The notes under the pieces: generated by a model
The model's input: only the letters and a program-made list of their open reading frames with translations
Database searches by the model: none
What the model was told of the DNA's origin: nothing
In this document: in pieces, positions 12,686 through 64,000 of the stretch
Numbering within the stretch: position 1 is the first letter of the stretch
Layout of the letters: every line of letters begins with the position of its first letter
Assembly (NCBI GenBank): GCA_013398295.1
Contig: VZSF01009844.1
Span: 149,525 to 213,524 of the forward strand
DNA from: Chionis minor
Taxonomy: Eukaryota > Chordata > Aves > Charadriiformes > Chionididae
Length of the DNA stretch: 64,000 nucleotides
Direction of reading: 5' to 3'
Program-made: the position numbers and the translations under genes

Positions 12686-14404
12686 GTTTTAAGAAGATTT
12701 TTAGATGCTAAAATTCTCCACGTTTTAAGGAGAAACTCCTGGAGCCATTTAATAAGTAAACACTGTTTTGCAGTTTAACAGGGAATTTCATTAGAATTTT
12801 AATACTTCAGTAACAAATTTGCCACAAAAATGTCACGCAGAAAAGGCTCGGAGTCCTTTAAAGCTGCAAAATAGGAATCACTTTGGCATTTTGAAAGTCT
12901 CTGTGAAATTGGTTCCTGGCAAGCTCTGCCGGGGAGCTCTGCGAGGTGTTGTGCAGCAGCCGCGAGCCGCCTGTGCTCCGTAGTGTGTCCCCGGCTGGAG
13001 CGTCACCGGCTCCTGAAGGCACTTTGCTGCTGGGCTGGAAATCGCGAGCGCCCGAGGGGCTGGCGAGGGCTACGTGGGGAGGCACAAGGCACCTTTTCAG
13101 CTCTTGCTGCCTGTCGCATCCCCTGGGAAAAGCAGGGGCAAGTCCCGCGGAAGCAGGGTGTCTCCTGGAGCAGAGTGTTGTTGGACAACATGCGGCAGGA
13201 GCCGGGGGTGGGCACGGTGCTGTGGCTGCCCTGCCCTTAGCCGCTGGGCACGGGTGCTCAGCGCATCCCTCTCCCTCTTCCGGGTCTTCCCTGCAGAAGG
13301 AGGGCAGCGAGGGGAAGGTCGTGGCGGTGCAGGGGAGCCGCAGGGCCGGGACCCTTGGGAAGGCTGGAGGGAAGTTACGGAAGTGCCAGGGTAATTGTGC
13401 CATGCAAGCTGGGTTTATTGCCTCTTCCCGGTCGACAGCTTGGACGTGGAGACCTCTCCTGCCCCGCTCCTCCTGCGGGCATCGTGAGCAGCACCCAGGG
13501 GTGTTTACAAGGCGCTTTCACATTCCTGGGGGAAAAGTACTGCGTGAATGCTTAAAGCAATAAACATTTATAGTGCAAAGATCATTCCTGCTGGGCGGCA
13601 ACAAATTGCAGTTAATGTGAGTGGCGGGCAGTCACCCAGCCTGCTCATCCCTGGCACAGAGCTCTGCCAGCCCCTGTGCCTGCGGGAGCCTGGGGGACCC
13701 TGCTCCTCCTGGCTGGCTTTGGGTCCTGCCCTGCCACCTTCTCCGAGCGTCGCTGCCTGCCTTTCCGCTCTCCGCATTGCTCTGCTCCCTGCACGGAGCC
13801 GGGGCTGACTCATGCTCTGGGAAGCGCTGCCCGTCCCTGCCGGCGCAGGCTGCCAGCTCCGCCTGGGTGAGGACCCCGGCGCTGGACTCATTAAATCTTG
13901 GGCAGTGGATAGTGACCCCATTATGTACTCACCTGGAACAGTGATTCGGCCGTGCCTGATTACTGTGCTCTGCCTGGAGACTTTTCCTGCTTCCCTTGCA
14001 GATATGTATTTAGGTTTTACCCAAGGGCTTTTAATTTCCTCACTGGCTCGAGCAGCTGTGACAGGTATACAGATACCTTCCCTTTTTCCTCCGGCCATTT
14101 TAACCTGTCATCAACTTTGTTAAGAAGAAGTGGGAAGAGATTACACTGTAAAGCTGCAGGGTCCCATTGCTCTGCTTGTAAGCATGTAAAGTGCTCCATA
14201 GAAATAGGAAACTGTTGTTGGAGGTACTGTGGCTTTGTGGGGATATTTGTTCAGCATCTGCTTCAGTCTGCTCTATTTCTTCTCCTCCCTGCTGAGCAGT
14301 CCCAAGTTAACATACTGGGTTTGCAGCTTTCATGTTCGCTGCTGATGAGCCACACTTAGAGAGGTAAAAATGGGTTTGCAAAGGCTGCGATGACAGTTCT
14401 GGGA

Positions 14405-14690
14405 TTCGGCGCGCGAGGCTCTTGCGTCGCACTTACATAATGGCTCTCGCCAACTCTTTGGGTAGTTGGGGACTCACTTGGTGAAGGGGACCTGCCACCC
14501 CCCGCCCCGGGGCTAGCCAGTCCACCCGGGGGGCCAGGGTGTAGCCGTGGGGGAGGCCAGCCGAGCCCCCGGCAGTCGGAGCGGGGGCAGCCAGGGCTGG
14601 AGCGGGCACCGCTCGGTGCAGGGGGCAGCGGGGAAGCCGCAGGGCACGACTGCCTGTTACTGGGCAGTCACTGGAGTCCTGGGTCTGTCG
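14405..14690. promoter_or_regulatory. CpG-rich patch, possible promoter
   Basis: Very GC-rich with roughly 21 CpG dinucleotides in 240 bp, close to the observed-to-expected ratio used to call CpG islands. The surrounding DNA is AT-richer. It is 8.3 kb upstream of exon 1. No exon or open frame of interest sits in it. Confidence 0.35.
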
Positions 14691-17669
14691 GGGAGGTGCT
14701 TTCCCCTCTTCTAAACGCTAACATTTTGAAATTGTTAACATTTGAAATGTTAATGCAGAGGACTCAGGGAAGAGGAGAGAAATCAAAGGCTCTTCTACTA
14801 TCAGACACACCGTCCCCCTCTGGGCTTGCCGCCTGCCTGCCAGCTCTGTATGTATTTTCTTATTTTACATAATTTTTCCATCTCTCTCCATCAGCTCAGC
14901 TCTTCAAAGGCTTCCTTCTGTTTCCAGCTCTCTTGCTGCTGCTAAATATGCCCTCCTCCATGTTTTCAAAAATGTTCTTTCTTTCCCTGAAACTCCAGTG
15001 CTCGGTTTATTAGTGGAGTCTCCCAAACTCTGCCGAGGAGCTGCTGGGTGAGGCAGCGAGCTGCTGCCAGGTGCCGTTGCCCAATTCAGCTGCCAAGACT
15101 AAATAGGGGAAGCGAGGGAATAAAACGCAGCCAGTTAATTTCTGCCTGTGTCATGCAAATCTTTCAGGCGCCTTCGAGTGCCTGGTGTCTGCTGCGGCAC
15201 CGCTTGGCCAAAGATGTCCGCAGCTGCGTGATGCTGTGGGTGAATATCTGTGTCCCGCTGCTCCAGGCTCTCTCCTGTTGGGTTTCTTTGGTTTGCCAAG
15301 GTGCAGAGCACCCTCCAGAAGCGCAGTGGGGATGGAGCAGCACCCCCAAGCCCACTGTGGTGGGAGACAGCCCCGTGGGGCGGTGCTGCAGGGAGATCCT
15401 TGGAGGTGACACCCTTCCAGAGGTGGACATGGCTGCAGCGGTGGCCTTGGGTGCAGAAGACGAGACTCCTGAATGGAGAAAGGGCTTCAGAACGGTTGTG
15501 GTTTTGGCAGTAACCGCTCAGCCCAATTGCCGTCCCAGCCAGCTGCTGCGATGACAGAAATCCCTGCAGTTTGTGAACTTTTCCTGAAATGCTTTTAATG
15601 ACAGTTTAATAATAACACTTAGTGCTTGGTACAGAGCTTCTCGCCCCTGGAACTGCAATGCTTCACCGAGAAGGGTAAGGACCATTATCCCCCATATTCA
15701 CAGGGGGGCGAATAGCTGGATTTTATTTGTGGGAATAATTATAACAAGTGGAATTAATCAACTTTTCGTATGAATGGTGTTGCTTTTTAAAGACAAACGT
15801 CGGGAAAGAGTCCCAGATACAAAGGAGAACTCACAGTGGTGCAGATCCATCTGACGGCTTCTCGGGGAACTCGTCAGTGCCTGCGGTGCAAAGGCATTAA
15901 CCCTGCCAAGGCAGTGTGCAGAGGGAAGAGAAACCAGGGAAAATAAATGCAAGACAGGGCACGGTGTTTATGCGCTGGTGCCCTAGATCTTGGTGAGCAG
16001 GCGCTGCAGAGAGCTGCTGCTGCTGCCCGTGTCCCGGTGTGTATCGCTCCTGCTGCACTACCCCCCTCCAGCTGCTCAAAGTGCCGTTGCTTGGGAAGAC
16101 TGTCCTGACTCCCGAATGTCCCCTGGGTCTCGGTGTGCTCCGCAGAGCGCAGGGAGAAATGGCACTGTGGTAATTGCTGTTTCTGGTTTCTTAGCTGGAG
16201 GGCTCACAGGCCATAACCTCTTATAAGATCCTGTGAAGCTGCTGAGGGTTGGGGTTTTTTTCCCTCCTCCTCTGTCCTGCTCTGCGTCCCCCTCTTGTGT
16301 CTTGGTCCTCTTCAGTCTGCAGGGGAAAAGGGCTGGGTTCTTGTGCCGAGCCCAGGGAAAGAGAGGCTTTTTTTGGCCAGGACCTCTTGTCACAGCACTG
16401 CGCGCGGTGAATGACAACGCCTCTGTGCATCGCGGACACAGGTGGGAGAGTCAGGGAGAGGCTTTCTCATGCCGCTGCCCTGCTGCTTACAGCCCATTAC
16501 TGGTTCTCTTTGTGGAGATGCCAAGACATGGGTTCACCTCAAAGAAAACTGAAGTCCCAGGAAATCCTCCCATTATCTTTGGCAATCTGCTGTCCAGGGC
16601 CTCTGCTCGCAGGCGCCGCAGGAGAGGGGACGGCAGGAGCTGCAGTCCATCAGTACAGAGCGCTGCGGGAGCTTAAATGCAGCCCATGTTTGCAAGTATT
16701 TTGAATTGCAAAGTGCTGCTATGGACTTGCCTGGCCCTAACCTGGTGTGGAGCCGCTGTCTGGTCACACTGGGCGTCCGGCCACTCGGGGGATCCATGTC
16801 TCTCTCGCTGGGAGCAGCCTCTGGGAAGCTCCGGGTCACCTGGATGCAAGTCTCTGTGAACAGCAGGTAGGAGTCACCATCCATCCCTGGTTTTCCCCTA
16901 GCTCCTTTCAGGAAGGGTTTTGATCATCTGTGTCTTTTAAACCCTGATTTTCATTGCGCACTCATCTCCAAGAAAGATCTGCTGGCTCTCCACAGCAGCT
17001 GAGTGCTGAGGTCCTGTTCCCATGCTGGTGGCCAAGTGCCAGAGAAGCCCTTCCTCTCCAGGCTAATGCAAAGAAAATGGAGAGAAGATTTTAAATTGAC
17101 TCTGATCAATAGAAACGGTATTTTCTAAGCACTTTATTAATAAATACACACATCCTTGCTGTCCAGAGAGGACTCCCAGGCATTTCCTGTATATTCTAAT
17201 ATCTCTGCAGCCTGAAGTACTCGATTTATTGGTGTCGTATTTTTGACTGTAAAAGGAACTGAAACTCTGGATTCAACCCTCTTGTTAACTGCAACTCCAC
17301 CTACTTATTGATAGTCAAAAATATGGGCAGGAGGACCTGTCTTGTTTGGAGAAGAGTTACTTGTGTGTGGTGTGCTGGGCAGGGGAGCAGGTGAGGGGCT
17401 CCTGGGGGTCTCTGAGGGTGTCCGTCTGCTCCCACCACGTCCCTGTGCGGAGGCGCAGTGTTGGCACCCGATGGGGGCAGAAGGGCCAAGTCCTACATGA
17501 AGAAAGAGGATGGAGCGTTAACATTGTTGGGGTTTTTTCGCATTTTTTTCCCTTGACAAATTTGTTATTTTAACTGAAACAAATGTCAGAGGAAAAAATA
17601 TTCTAGTGGGGAAGGAGAAGCTCCGTCTTCTGTGATTTTAAGTTCCCAGTGGAAATGAGAACAATTACT

Positions 17670-17687
17670 AAAAAAAAAAAAAAAAAA
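17670..17687 (+). repeat. A18 homopolymer
   Basis: Eighteen consecutive A. No upstream retroposed transcript is recognised, so it is treated as a simple repeat. Confidence 0.9.
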
Positions 17688-20600
17688 GCTTTAAATTTCC
17701 TTAAAAATAGTGACATTTCCAGCCAATTCTGTCGAAGAGGGGTGCTTCTGCTGGTGCTTAAACCACGCTGCTTTCTGCGCCTGGGTGCAAGCCTGGTTGC
17801 AGGAGCCTCGCGATGGGGCGTGGAGTTGCTTTTGCAGGGCTGTGCGCGAGCCTTGGCAACCTCGACGCGTTGGCAGCTTCTGAAAAGCTATTTTGCAAAA
17901 CGCGTGGCGACAATGTAGGGCATTCCCCGGCGACTGAAGGGCAGAACTGGTGCATGTGCCCTTCTTGAAAAACACTTCAGCAAATGGCTGGGCCGGAGAC
18001 GTTTGTAACCTTTGTCAAAGCAGAAGTAGTGCTCCGAAGTTTATTAAGCCATTAATGTCTGGTTATTACATTTGTTGGGGTCTTGAAATGTAGGAATTGT
18101 TTGTGGTGGTAATAAAATTGCCTGGGACCTTGCTTTTCCTTGGCGTTATTAAATAACGGGAGGTCAGGACTGCCCTGGAAAGGCAGCACAAACACAAACC
18201 AGCCTCCCAAGGAGCAGCCAGAGGGGCTGTGTGGGGCGCTGCTCCTCAGGAGCCGGCCCGTAGTCCAACAGAAAGGTGATTTTTCTTGAGTGTCTCTCCA
18301 GTGGGTCCATGGAACTGGGGGATTTGCTAGAGAGATAGATGATAATGAGCCTTTATGACTTCTCAGCTCGGGGTCCCTCAAATTATCGCTGTATTTGTAG
18401 GAACGCAGCCCCTCCTGTAGAGCAGCAGCTCCGCGGTCCTGATAAAGTCTCTGGTGAGATGCTGACGTGGTCGTGAGCGCAGATGTTTTGTAGCAAAAAG
18501 TGCTCTCCTACCCAAGTTACCTTTTGTGCTCATTGGATGTATCTTTACATAGTCGATGCCTTTCAGGGTGACTTTTCAAGATTTTTAAAGGTATTAAACT
18601 GGCTTTTCTTGCAGGAGGCTTTGCACACTAATGCTTCTGGGTTGTGTCTCAACATAGCAGGTTTGCTTGCCAGAAGAATGTGAAAAAAACCCAGCCCCTT
18701 CCTGTTTCATCAACTAGTTTTAATGGACTAGGTCATGCTTTATTAATAACAAGTTGAATAGGTGCATAAAAGGAGTTTTGGCAGTTGGGACTGAAAGCTA
18801 TCCAGATAAAAGGAGAATATTTAACAATGCAGTTTCTGCGGATTCAATTAAGACTAATGAAAAATCTGCTTCTTTCTAAATCTTATTTTCAGAAATATTA
18901 TTGCCACTGCAACTGCTGCTCAGCAATTCCCGGCCATCTCTCCAGCCCCCAGCGCAGCAGTGGCCTCTGCGTAATGCAGACGCTGAAATGAGAAATCAGC
19001 AGTTTTTAATGGGCTCTCAAACTAAAATTAAGCATTGATTTCCTGGCTTACGGTCAGATGGTTGGCGTTCGGTTAGCTGGGCAAATATTTCTGGACCAGA
19101 GGAATTCTTATCTGGACTTGTTACCGAGGTTGTGTTTTGTTGATTTTCGTTCCTGGTTTCCCTTGGAGAACGTGCTGTACAAACACGGTGTTCGTACTTA
19201 CCTTTGTATGCCATGGGTGGGAGCAGAGACGCCGTGTCCGCACGGAGCGGGCTCACCAGGCTGTATGTTCACAGCCGTGGCTCTTTCTAGGAACGCGCAG
19301 GTTCCCAGCAAGATGGAGTGTACTGGAGGTACTGGGCAATGCGGTTTGCCTACTGCATTATTGGAGTTCTGGGCAAGCACATGGCAGCCATCAACAGGCA
19401 TCACCAGCACAGGGGACCTGCAATTAGTCTTAAATGTCTTTTTCCTAAGTAAGAGCCCTTCACTTTCTGAGTTACGGGAAAGCTGCTTTATCCACTCAGT
19501 GCGATCCTTTACCCTTTGGCAGGCAGCGACAGCCCCCACCGACAACCCGCCATTCAAGTACTTTTCTTTGTCCTTTTTTCTCACCAGTGCCCTGGCTTCC
19601 GTCTCCCAGCTGAGAGGACCAGGGCGCTTTTCCTGCGTTGCTGGTGGCTCAGTGACCCGAACAGCTCGGCGTTGCCTTTGCTCCCAGTTCCTGCCTTACT
19701 CCTCCTCCTTCAACCGCTCCTACTGACAGGACAGCGCTCCACGCCTGTCTGGGAGGTGGCGTGGGAGGAGAGAAGCCACCACGGCTGTAGGTCTTTAGGT
19801 GAAGAGCAGAACACATTGCGTTGCCCGCGAGAGGAGTGTATTTTTGACAGAACTACAGCAAAGGATTTGCTTCAGCAGCTCGATGCAGATCTGAGCAGCC
19901 TGGGTAGCTCTGTGGGATCACCCAGCCTCGGAGAGGTCGGCCTCAGTGTCAGGCGACCTCTTTTCTCCCTTGGAAGGGAAATGGCTGTGCAAACCAGCAG
20001 CCCTGACTGCAGTTTCTCGTGACTCTGTGGTGGATCGCTCCCCTCTCTTCTGCTCTTTCTTCTTGGTTTGTGTTTAAGTGCTTCACATAAAAGGTGTCTT
20101 CGTGTAGAGGCTCTCGCAAGCGGGAACTGAGTTTCTCAAAAGGTCCTTTGATGGGGTTTTTGTCACCTTCTATACGGCAAAATTATGACAGGAGAGTTTC
20201 CATTTTCTGTTAAAATTCCCCAGGTCTTTCCCTAATACCTCTTCTGTTCAGTGCTGCTGCTTGACGGCATTACTGCTGAGATCATAATTTAAGCATAAGC
20301 CACTTTTCATAGCAAACCTCAACCCTGAAATTAATGCTCTTCTGGAATTAGGAATGCAACACAACATAGAATTTGCAAATAACTCCCCAAAAGAGGGACC
20401 TGATTGCCCCAGTCCCCGTGACTCCTGTTGTCCAGGAGGATTCCTCAGGCCCCACGGTGGGCATAGTCCAATCCAGAGGGCTCACAGCAGGAATTATATT
20501 TGGGGCTTGAGAACAATATCCTGAAGTAAACAGATAGGGAGCAATGAATTCACGAGGCTGAAGCAAACCATGAAGCAGAGAGGAATGACTCTCTTAGAAA

Positions 20601-21280
20601 GTGAATGTGCTGCGCTAATGAATCATTTTGAGGCAAAAGGAGAAATTAAATGTATGCTGAAAGCTGGCACTTTAGCAAATGGGCTGTGGGTTTTTATCCA
20701 TTTTACATTTCAAGATGCTGAAATAAAGTATGTCTTATGGCGAAATCCCATTAAAAAATAATACTCTAAGTAGGGAAACAAGGGTTTGGTTAACAGGAAA
20801 CAGGGACTTGATTTCTCTTCCCAGATCAGCCAGGGGTTGCCTTTGTGTCATGGGGTACGTCACCTTCAGGTACCAGCCTTAGGGGAAGCACAGCAGGCAG
20901 AGCTCATGCCTGACAGGTCACTGATAAGAGAGAGTAAGAAAAGGATTGGCCTCTTCTTCCCAGAGTTTGGCTCAAGACGGTGGTGCCAGGTGCTCTAATA
21001 GCCTTGGGGTGGGGGTATGGAAGTGTGCGGTGTGGTCAGGGCACACAGCCGGTGCCAGAGGAAAATGGCAGCTTTTCGTTCTGAGAGTGAAGTGCTTTGG
21101 ATCCCAGATTTCCCATTTCAGGGCAGCTTCCACCCTTCCCTCAAAGACCGCGCTCACACAGCTGGCCTTTTTCAGGCTTTGGGAACACCCTTGCAGGTAT
21201 CCATATGGTGACTCGTTGTACATAACGTTAATTTTAAAGAGATTCTGCCATGAACTTTAATTATTCGCATTGGCTTTTCA

Positions 21281-21290
21281 CGTCATGACG
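21281..21290. promoter_or_regulatory. Palindromic pair of CRE half-sites
   Basis: CGTCATGACG is a perfect palindrome made of CGTCA and TGACG, each half of a cAMP-response element, 1.7 kb upstream of the start codon. Such short motifs occur by chance, so function is only a possibility. Confidence 0.25.
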
Positions 21291-21330
21291 TCTTGCTGGT
21301 GACCAGCCAGTGAGTGTAGCCTTTATTTAA

Positions 21331-21975
21331 AGTGGGGCAGCATTGCCATGCGACACTGGTGTGCAGTGGAGCAGCATTGGCACACCACGGGGCAGCGTTG
21401 GTGCGCTGTGGGGTAGTGCTGGCTCACAGTGTCGGCGTGCCGTGGGGTGGTGTCGGCGTGCCATGGTCTGGTGTTGTTATGCTGTGGGGTAATGTTGGTG
21501 TGCCATGGGGTGGTGTTGGTGTGCCGTGGGGTGGTGTTGGTATGTTGTGGGGAGATGGTGTGCCATGGTCTGGTGTTGATATGCCATGGTCTGGTGTTGA
21601 TATGCCATGGGGTGGTGTTGGCGTGCCATGGTCTGGTGTTGGCGTGCCATGGTGTGGTGTTGGCATGCCATGGTGTGGTGTTGACGTGCCATGGGGCGGT
21701 GTTGGCATGCCTTGGGGCGGTGTTGGCATGCCTTGGGGCGGTGTTGGCGTGCCATGGTCTGGTGCTGGCATGCCATGGTGTGGTGTTGACGTGCCATGGG
21801 GTGGTGTTGGCATGCCTTGGGGTGGTGTTGGCATGCCTTGGGGCGATGTTGGCATGCCATGGTGTGGTGTTGACGTGCCATGGGGTGGTGTTGGCGTGCC
21901 ATGGGATAGTGTTGACATGCCACGACGTGATGTTGGCGTGCCGTGGGGCGGTGCCGTGGGGCGGTGCCGTGGGGC
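21331..21975. repeat. 21-bp minisatellite, about 30 imperfect units
   Basis: A tandem array of a unit such as TTGGCATGCCATGGTGTGGTG. The 5' part (21331-21440) is degenerate and the rest is regular. Because 21 is a multiple of three and the unit lacks stops, several frames on both strands stay open as heptapeptide repeats such as MPWGGVG. Distinct unit variants recur in order: the TTGACGTGCC variant starts at 21681, 21786 and 21870, so 4-5-unit blocks have duplicated. It ends about 1 kb before the KCNT1 start codon. Confidence 0.95.
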
Positions 21976-21976
21976 C

Positions 21977-21997
21977 GCCGCTGTCCGTGGTGCTGAG
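21977..21997 (-). promoter_or_regulatory. RE1 / NRSE-like element (REST binding site)
   Basis: Read on the minus strand, the site contains TCAGCACCACGGACAGCG. It matches the 21-bp canonical RE1 consensus at 19 positions by my count; the mismatches are the first base and the second-to-last base. Both half-sites and the spacing are intact. It lies about 970 bp upstream of the exon 1 start codon. REST represses neuronal genes in non-neuronal cells, which fits a neuronal channel. Binding is inferred. Confidence 0.75.
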
Positions 21998-22965
21998 CCC
22001 CGCGGGCTGCAGCAGCCTCATGGGCCACTTGAAGATGCTCCGTGGGCCGGGGCTGCCATCAAGCACCGGCAGGAGCAGCTGTGGACTGGTGGCATCTCCA
22101 AAATAGGACGGGATGCACGACCCCCCACCCGCCCTTTCCCATCCCACCTGTGCACTGGGGGAACTCACAGCTTTAACCCCTGGCCACAGTGAATTTCCTT
22201 TTCTGTTTGATGTCTTGGGAAATCGATGCCAAGTGTGTTCAAGGAGTGGTGGCTTTTGTTCTCACCTGAAGAGGGAAAGCCGGGTTGTTCTGGGACAGGT
22301 AGCGTGCAGCTCTGCGGGCACTGTTTTAGCCTGGCCAGGTGAGCAGTGATTGAGCCCCTGTGGCTTTTGGTAGCTCTGAGGGAAGCGGCAGCGAGTCCCT
22401 CCCTGCTCCGTTCACAGCGGGTGCGTTTAGGAGGGGACTTTGCTCTGGTGCTTTGTGTCTGTGAGCCAAGTATGCTGAGTCTATTCCCTGGCATGCAGTC
22501 CACACACTGCTCTTTACACAGAGGAATAAGATAAAATAGCTTCCTCCCCCTCACATTGCTACTGAAAAACAGGGATGGGGAAGAAAATAATCCCTCAGCC
22601 CCTGCCCTGCTTGTGGTGATAAGAGCAATGCAATCATTTTTTTTAAAGGAGGCAGCCAAGGCAATTACATTATTTACTGAACAAAGCCATTTCAGAGATT
22701 TCTGCATTGTGGATGTTTTCTCAGTCGTTTTGCACCGAATTCATTGCAGTAGCAAGGCCAGAGAGTTTGCCTTGACTCCCCTCACTACCAAAATAAATGT
22801 ACAGGGCAGGATTGTTCCACTGAGCAGCCGTGAGTGGGGAGAGAGAAGAAGGAAGGAGATGGTACGTGCCGACAGCTCTAAACTGGATGCAGTGAGGATT
22901 GCTATGTATGAGAGAGTTCAGGGGGGAAACAGGAGGAAGTCACAGAGGCAGCCAAAGCTCGGTGG

Positions 22966-63422
<40,457 letters not shown>

Positions 63423-64000
63423 GTAATTCCCTTTCCCTGGGAGTCCCGCGTGACTCACGGCGTGCAGTGTTCAACAAGATCATGCCAGCTAAGCCCAATC
63501 CACACCCTTGCCGGTTTTCACCTTAGATACCCAAGCCGTTCGAGCACTAATTTGTTGGGTGGCGTTGGAAACCAAAAAGACCATCCTGCAAGAGCAGCGC
63601 AAAGGCAGAGCTCCGCAAAGTCCCGGAGATAAAAACCGCAGGGATCCATTTCTAGTTGATTCCCCCTTTCTAGTTGAATTCTTACAGGGCGATCGCAGCC
63701 CGCGGCTGTCGTTAAAAGAATCCCTCCCGCCATTGCTCCGCAAGTTGGTTTTGGTCTGCAAAGCCAGCAGCAATGGGAGGAGGGGATTCCCAGGGGGACA
63801 AGAACAGCAGAGCGGCTGCCGGGTGCTGCGATGAGACGCCGGGAGCTCCTGCACCGGCCCCTTCGCCTCTGCCCACCCGTGGGTCACCCGCAGCTCGGGG
63901 CCGAGGCAGCACCTGGGGAGCCCTTCGCAGCCCTTGGTCTGTTCCTGGGCACGTCCCGAGCGCTGGCAGACCCTGTTTCCCAACCGGGGCGTGCTGGGCT

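Larger units (their letters stand above)
6555..21330. other. Non-coding sequence upstream of KCNT1, no gene recognised
   Basis: Apart from the CR1 end at 10535-10674, a T10A10 palindrome (12666-12685), an A18 run (17670-17687) and CpG-rich patches (about 7290-7560 and 14405-14690), nothing is identifiable. AT-rich stretches (9120-9240, 18690-18900) could be conserved non-coding elements, but conservation cannot be judged from one sequence. Confidence 0.6.

Noticed and set aside
13952..14062. A short frame with RYVFR followed by SCDR and a phase-compatible GT donor, resembling the Slack-A N-terminus (RYRFR...DDR)
   Set aside because: That segment is nearly identical between KCNT1 and KCNT2 in mammals, so a bird copy should match closely. 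Here only about six residues agree and spacing differs. Most likely chance; a search with KCNT2 would settle it.
14405..14690. CpG-rich patch as a definite alternative first exon
   Set aside because: No conserved coding sequence or phase-2 donor leading into exon 3 was found; kept only as a possible promoter.
21332..22192. Long open frames of 225-286 codons on both strands
   Set aside because: They are the 21-bp minisatellite read in frame. Several frames on both strands stay open only because the unit lacks stops; there is no start context, splice support or family resemblance.

Overview
The window looks like nuclear DNA from a bird. It contains one protein-coding gene split by GT-AG introns, at least four degenerate CR1 LINE fragments, and an LTR fragment of the kind common in avian genomes. 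The introns are compact. CR1 also occurs in crocodilians and turtles, so 'bird' is an inference. I see no bacterial-type operons, CRISPR arrays, rRNA or tRNA genes.

Positions 1-22965 hold no coding exon I can support. This stretch is either 5' flank or the long first intron of an upstream-promoter isoform. It contains an ERVL-type LTR fragment (about 5965-6554), a CR1 3' end (10535-10674), a few simple repeats, CpG-rich patches (about 7290-7560 and 14405-14690), and a 21-bp minisatellite (about 21331-21975). A near-consensus RE1 (REST/NRSF) site abuts the array at 21977-21997.

Positions 22966-63422 hold 30 coding exons of KCNT1 (Slack, Slo2.2, the Na+-activated K+ channel) on the + strand. 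Their splice phases all agree and they join into 1154 codons plus one base. Exon 1 is the Slack-B-type N-terminus. Introns 1 and 2 are long (10.8 and 9.1 kb); exons 3-30 are packed into 20 kb. The exons encode a cytosolic N-terminus, S1-S6 with a TVGYG filter, RCK1, an acidic linker, RCK2 and most of the C-terminal tail. The last exon or exons, about 70 residues by comparison with mammals, lie beyond the window.

Points of interest are a GC-AG intron that splits the Na+-sensing motif, a 21-nt microexon, the RE1 site next to the minisatellite, a CR1 filling most of intron 6, and an AT-rich block in intron 18. I found no previously undescribed biological system. This is a well-preserved neuronal ion-channel locus with a few features worth checking.
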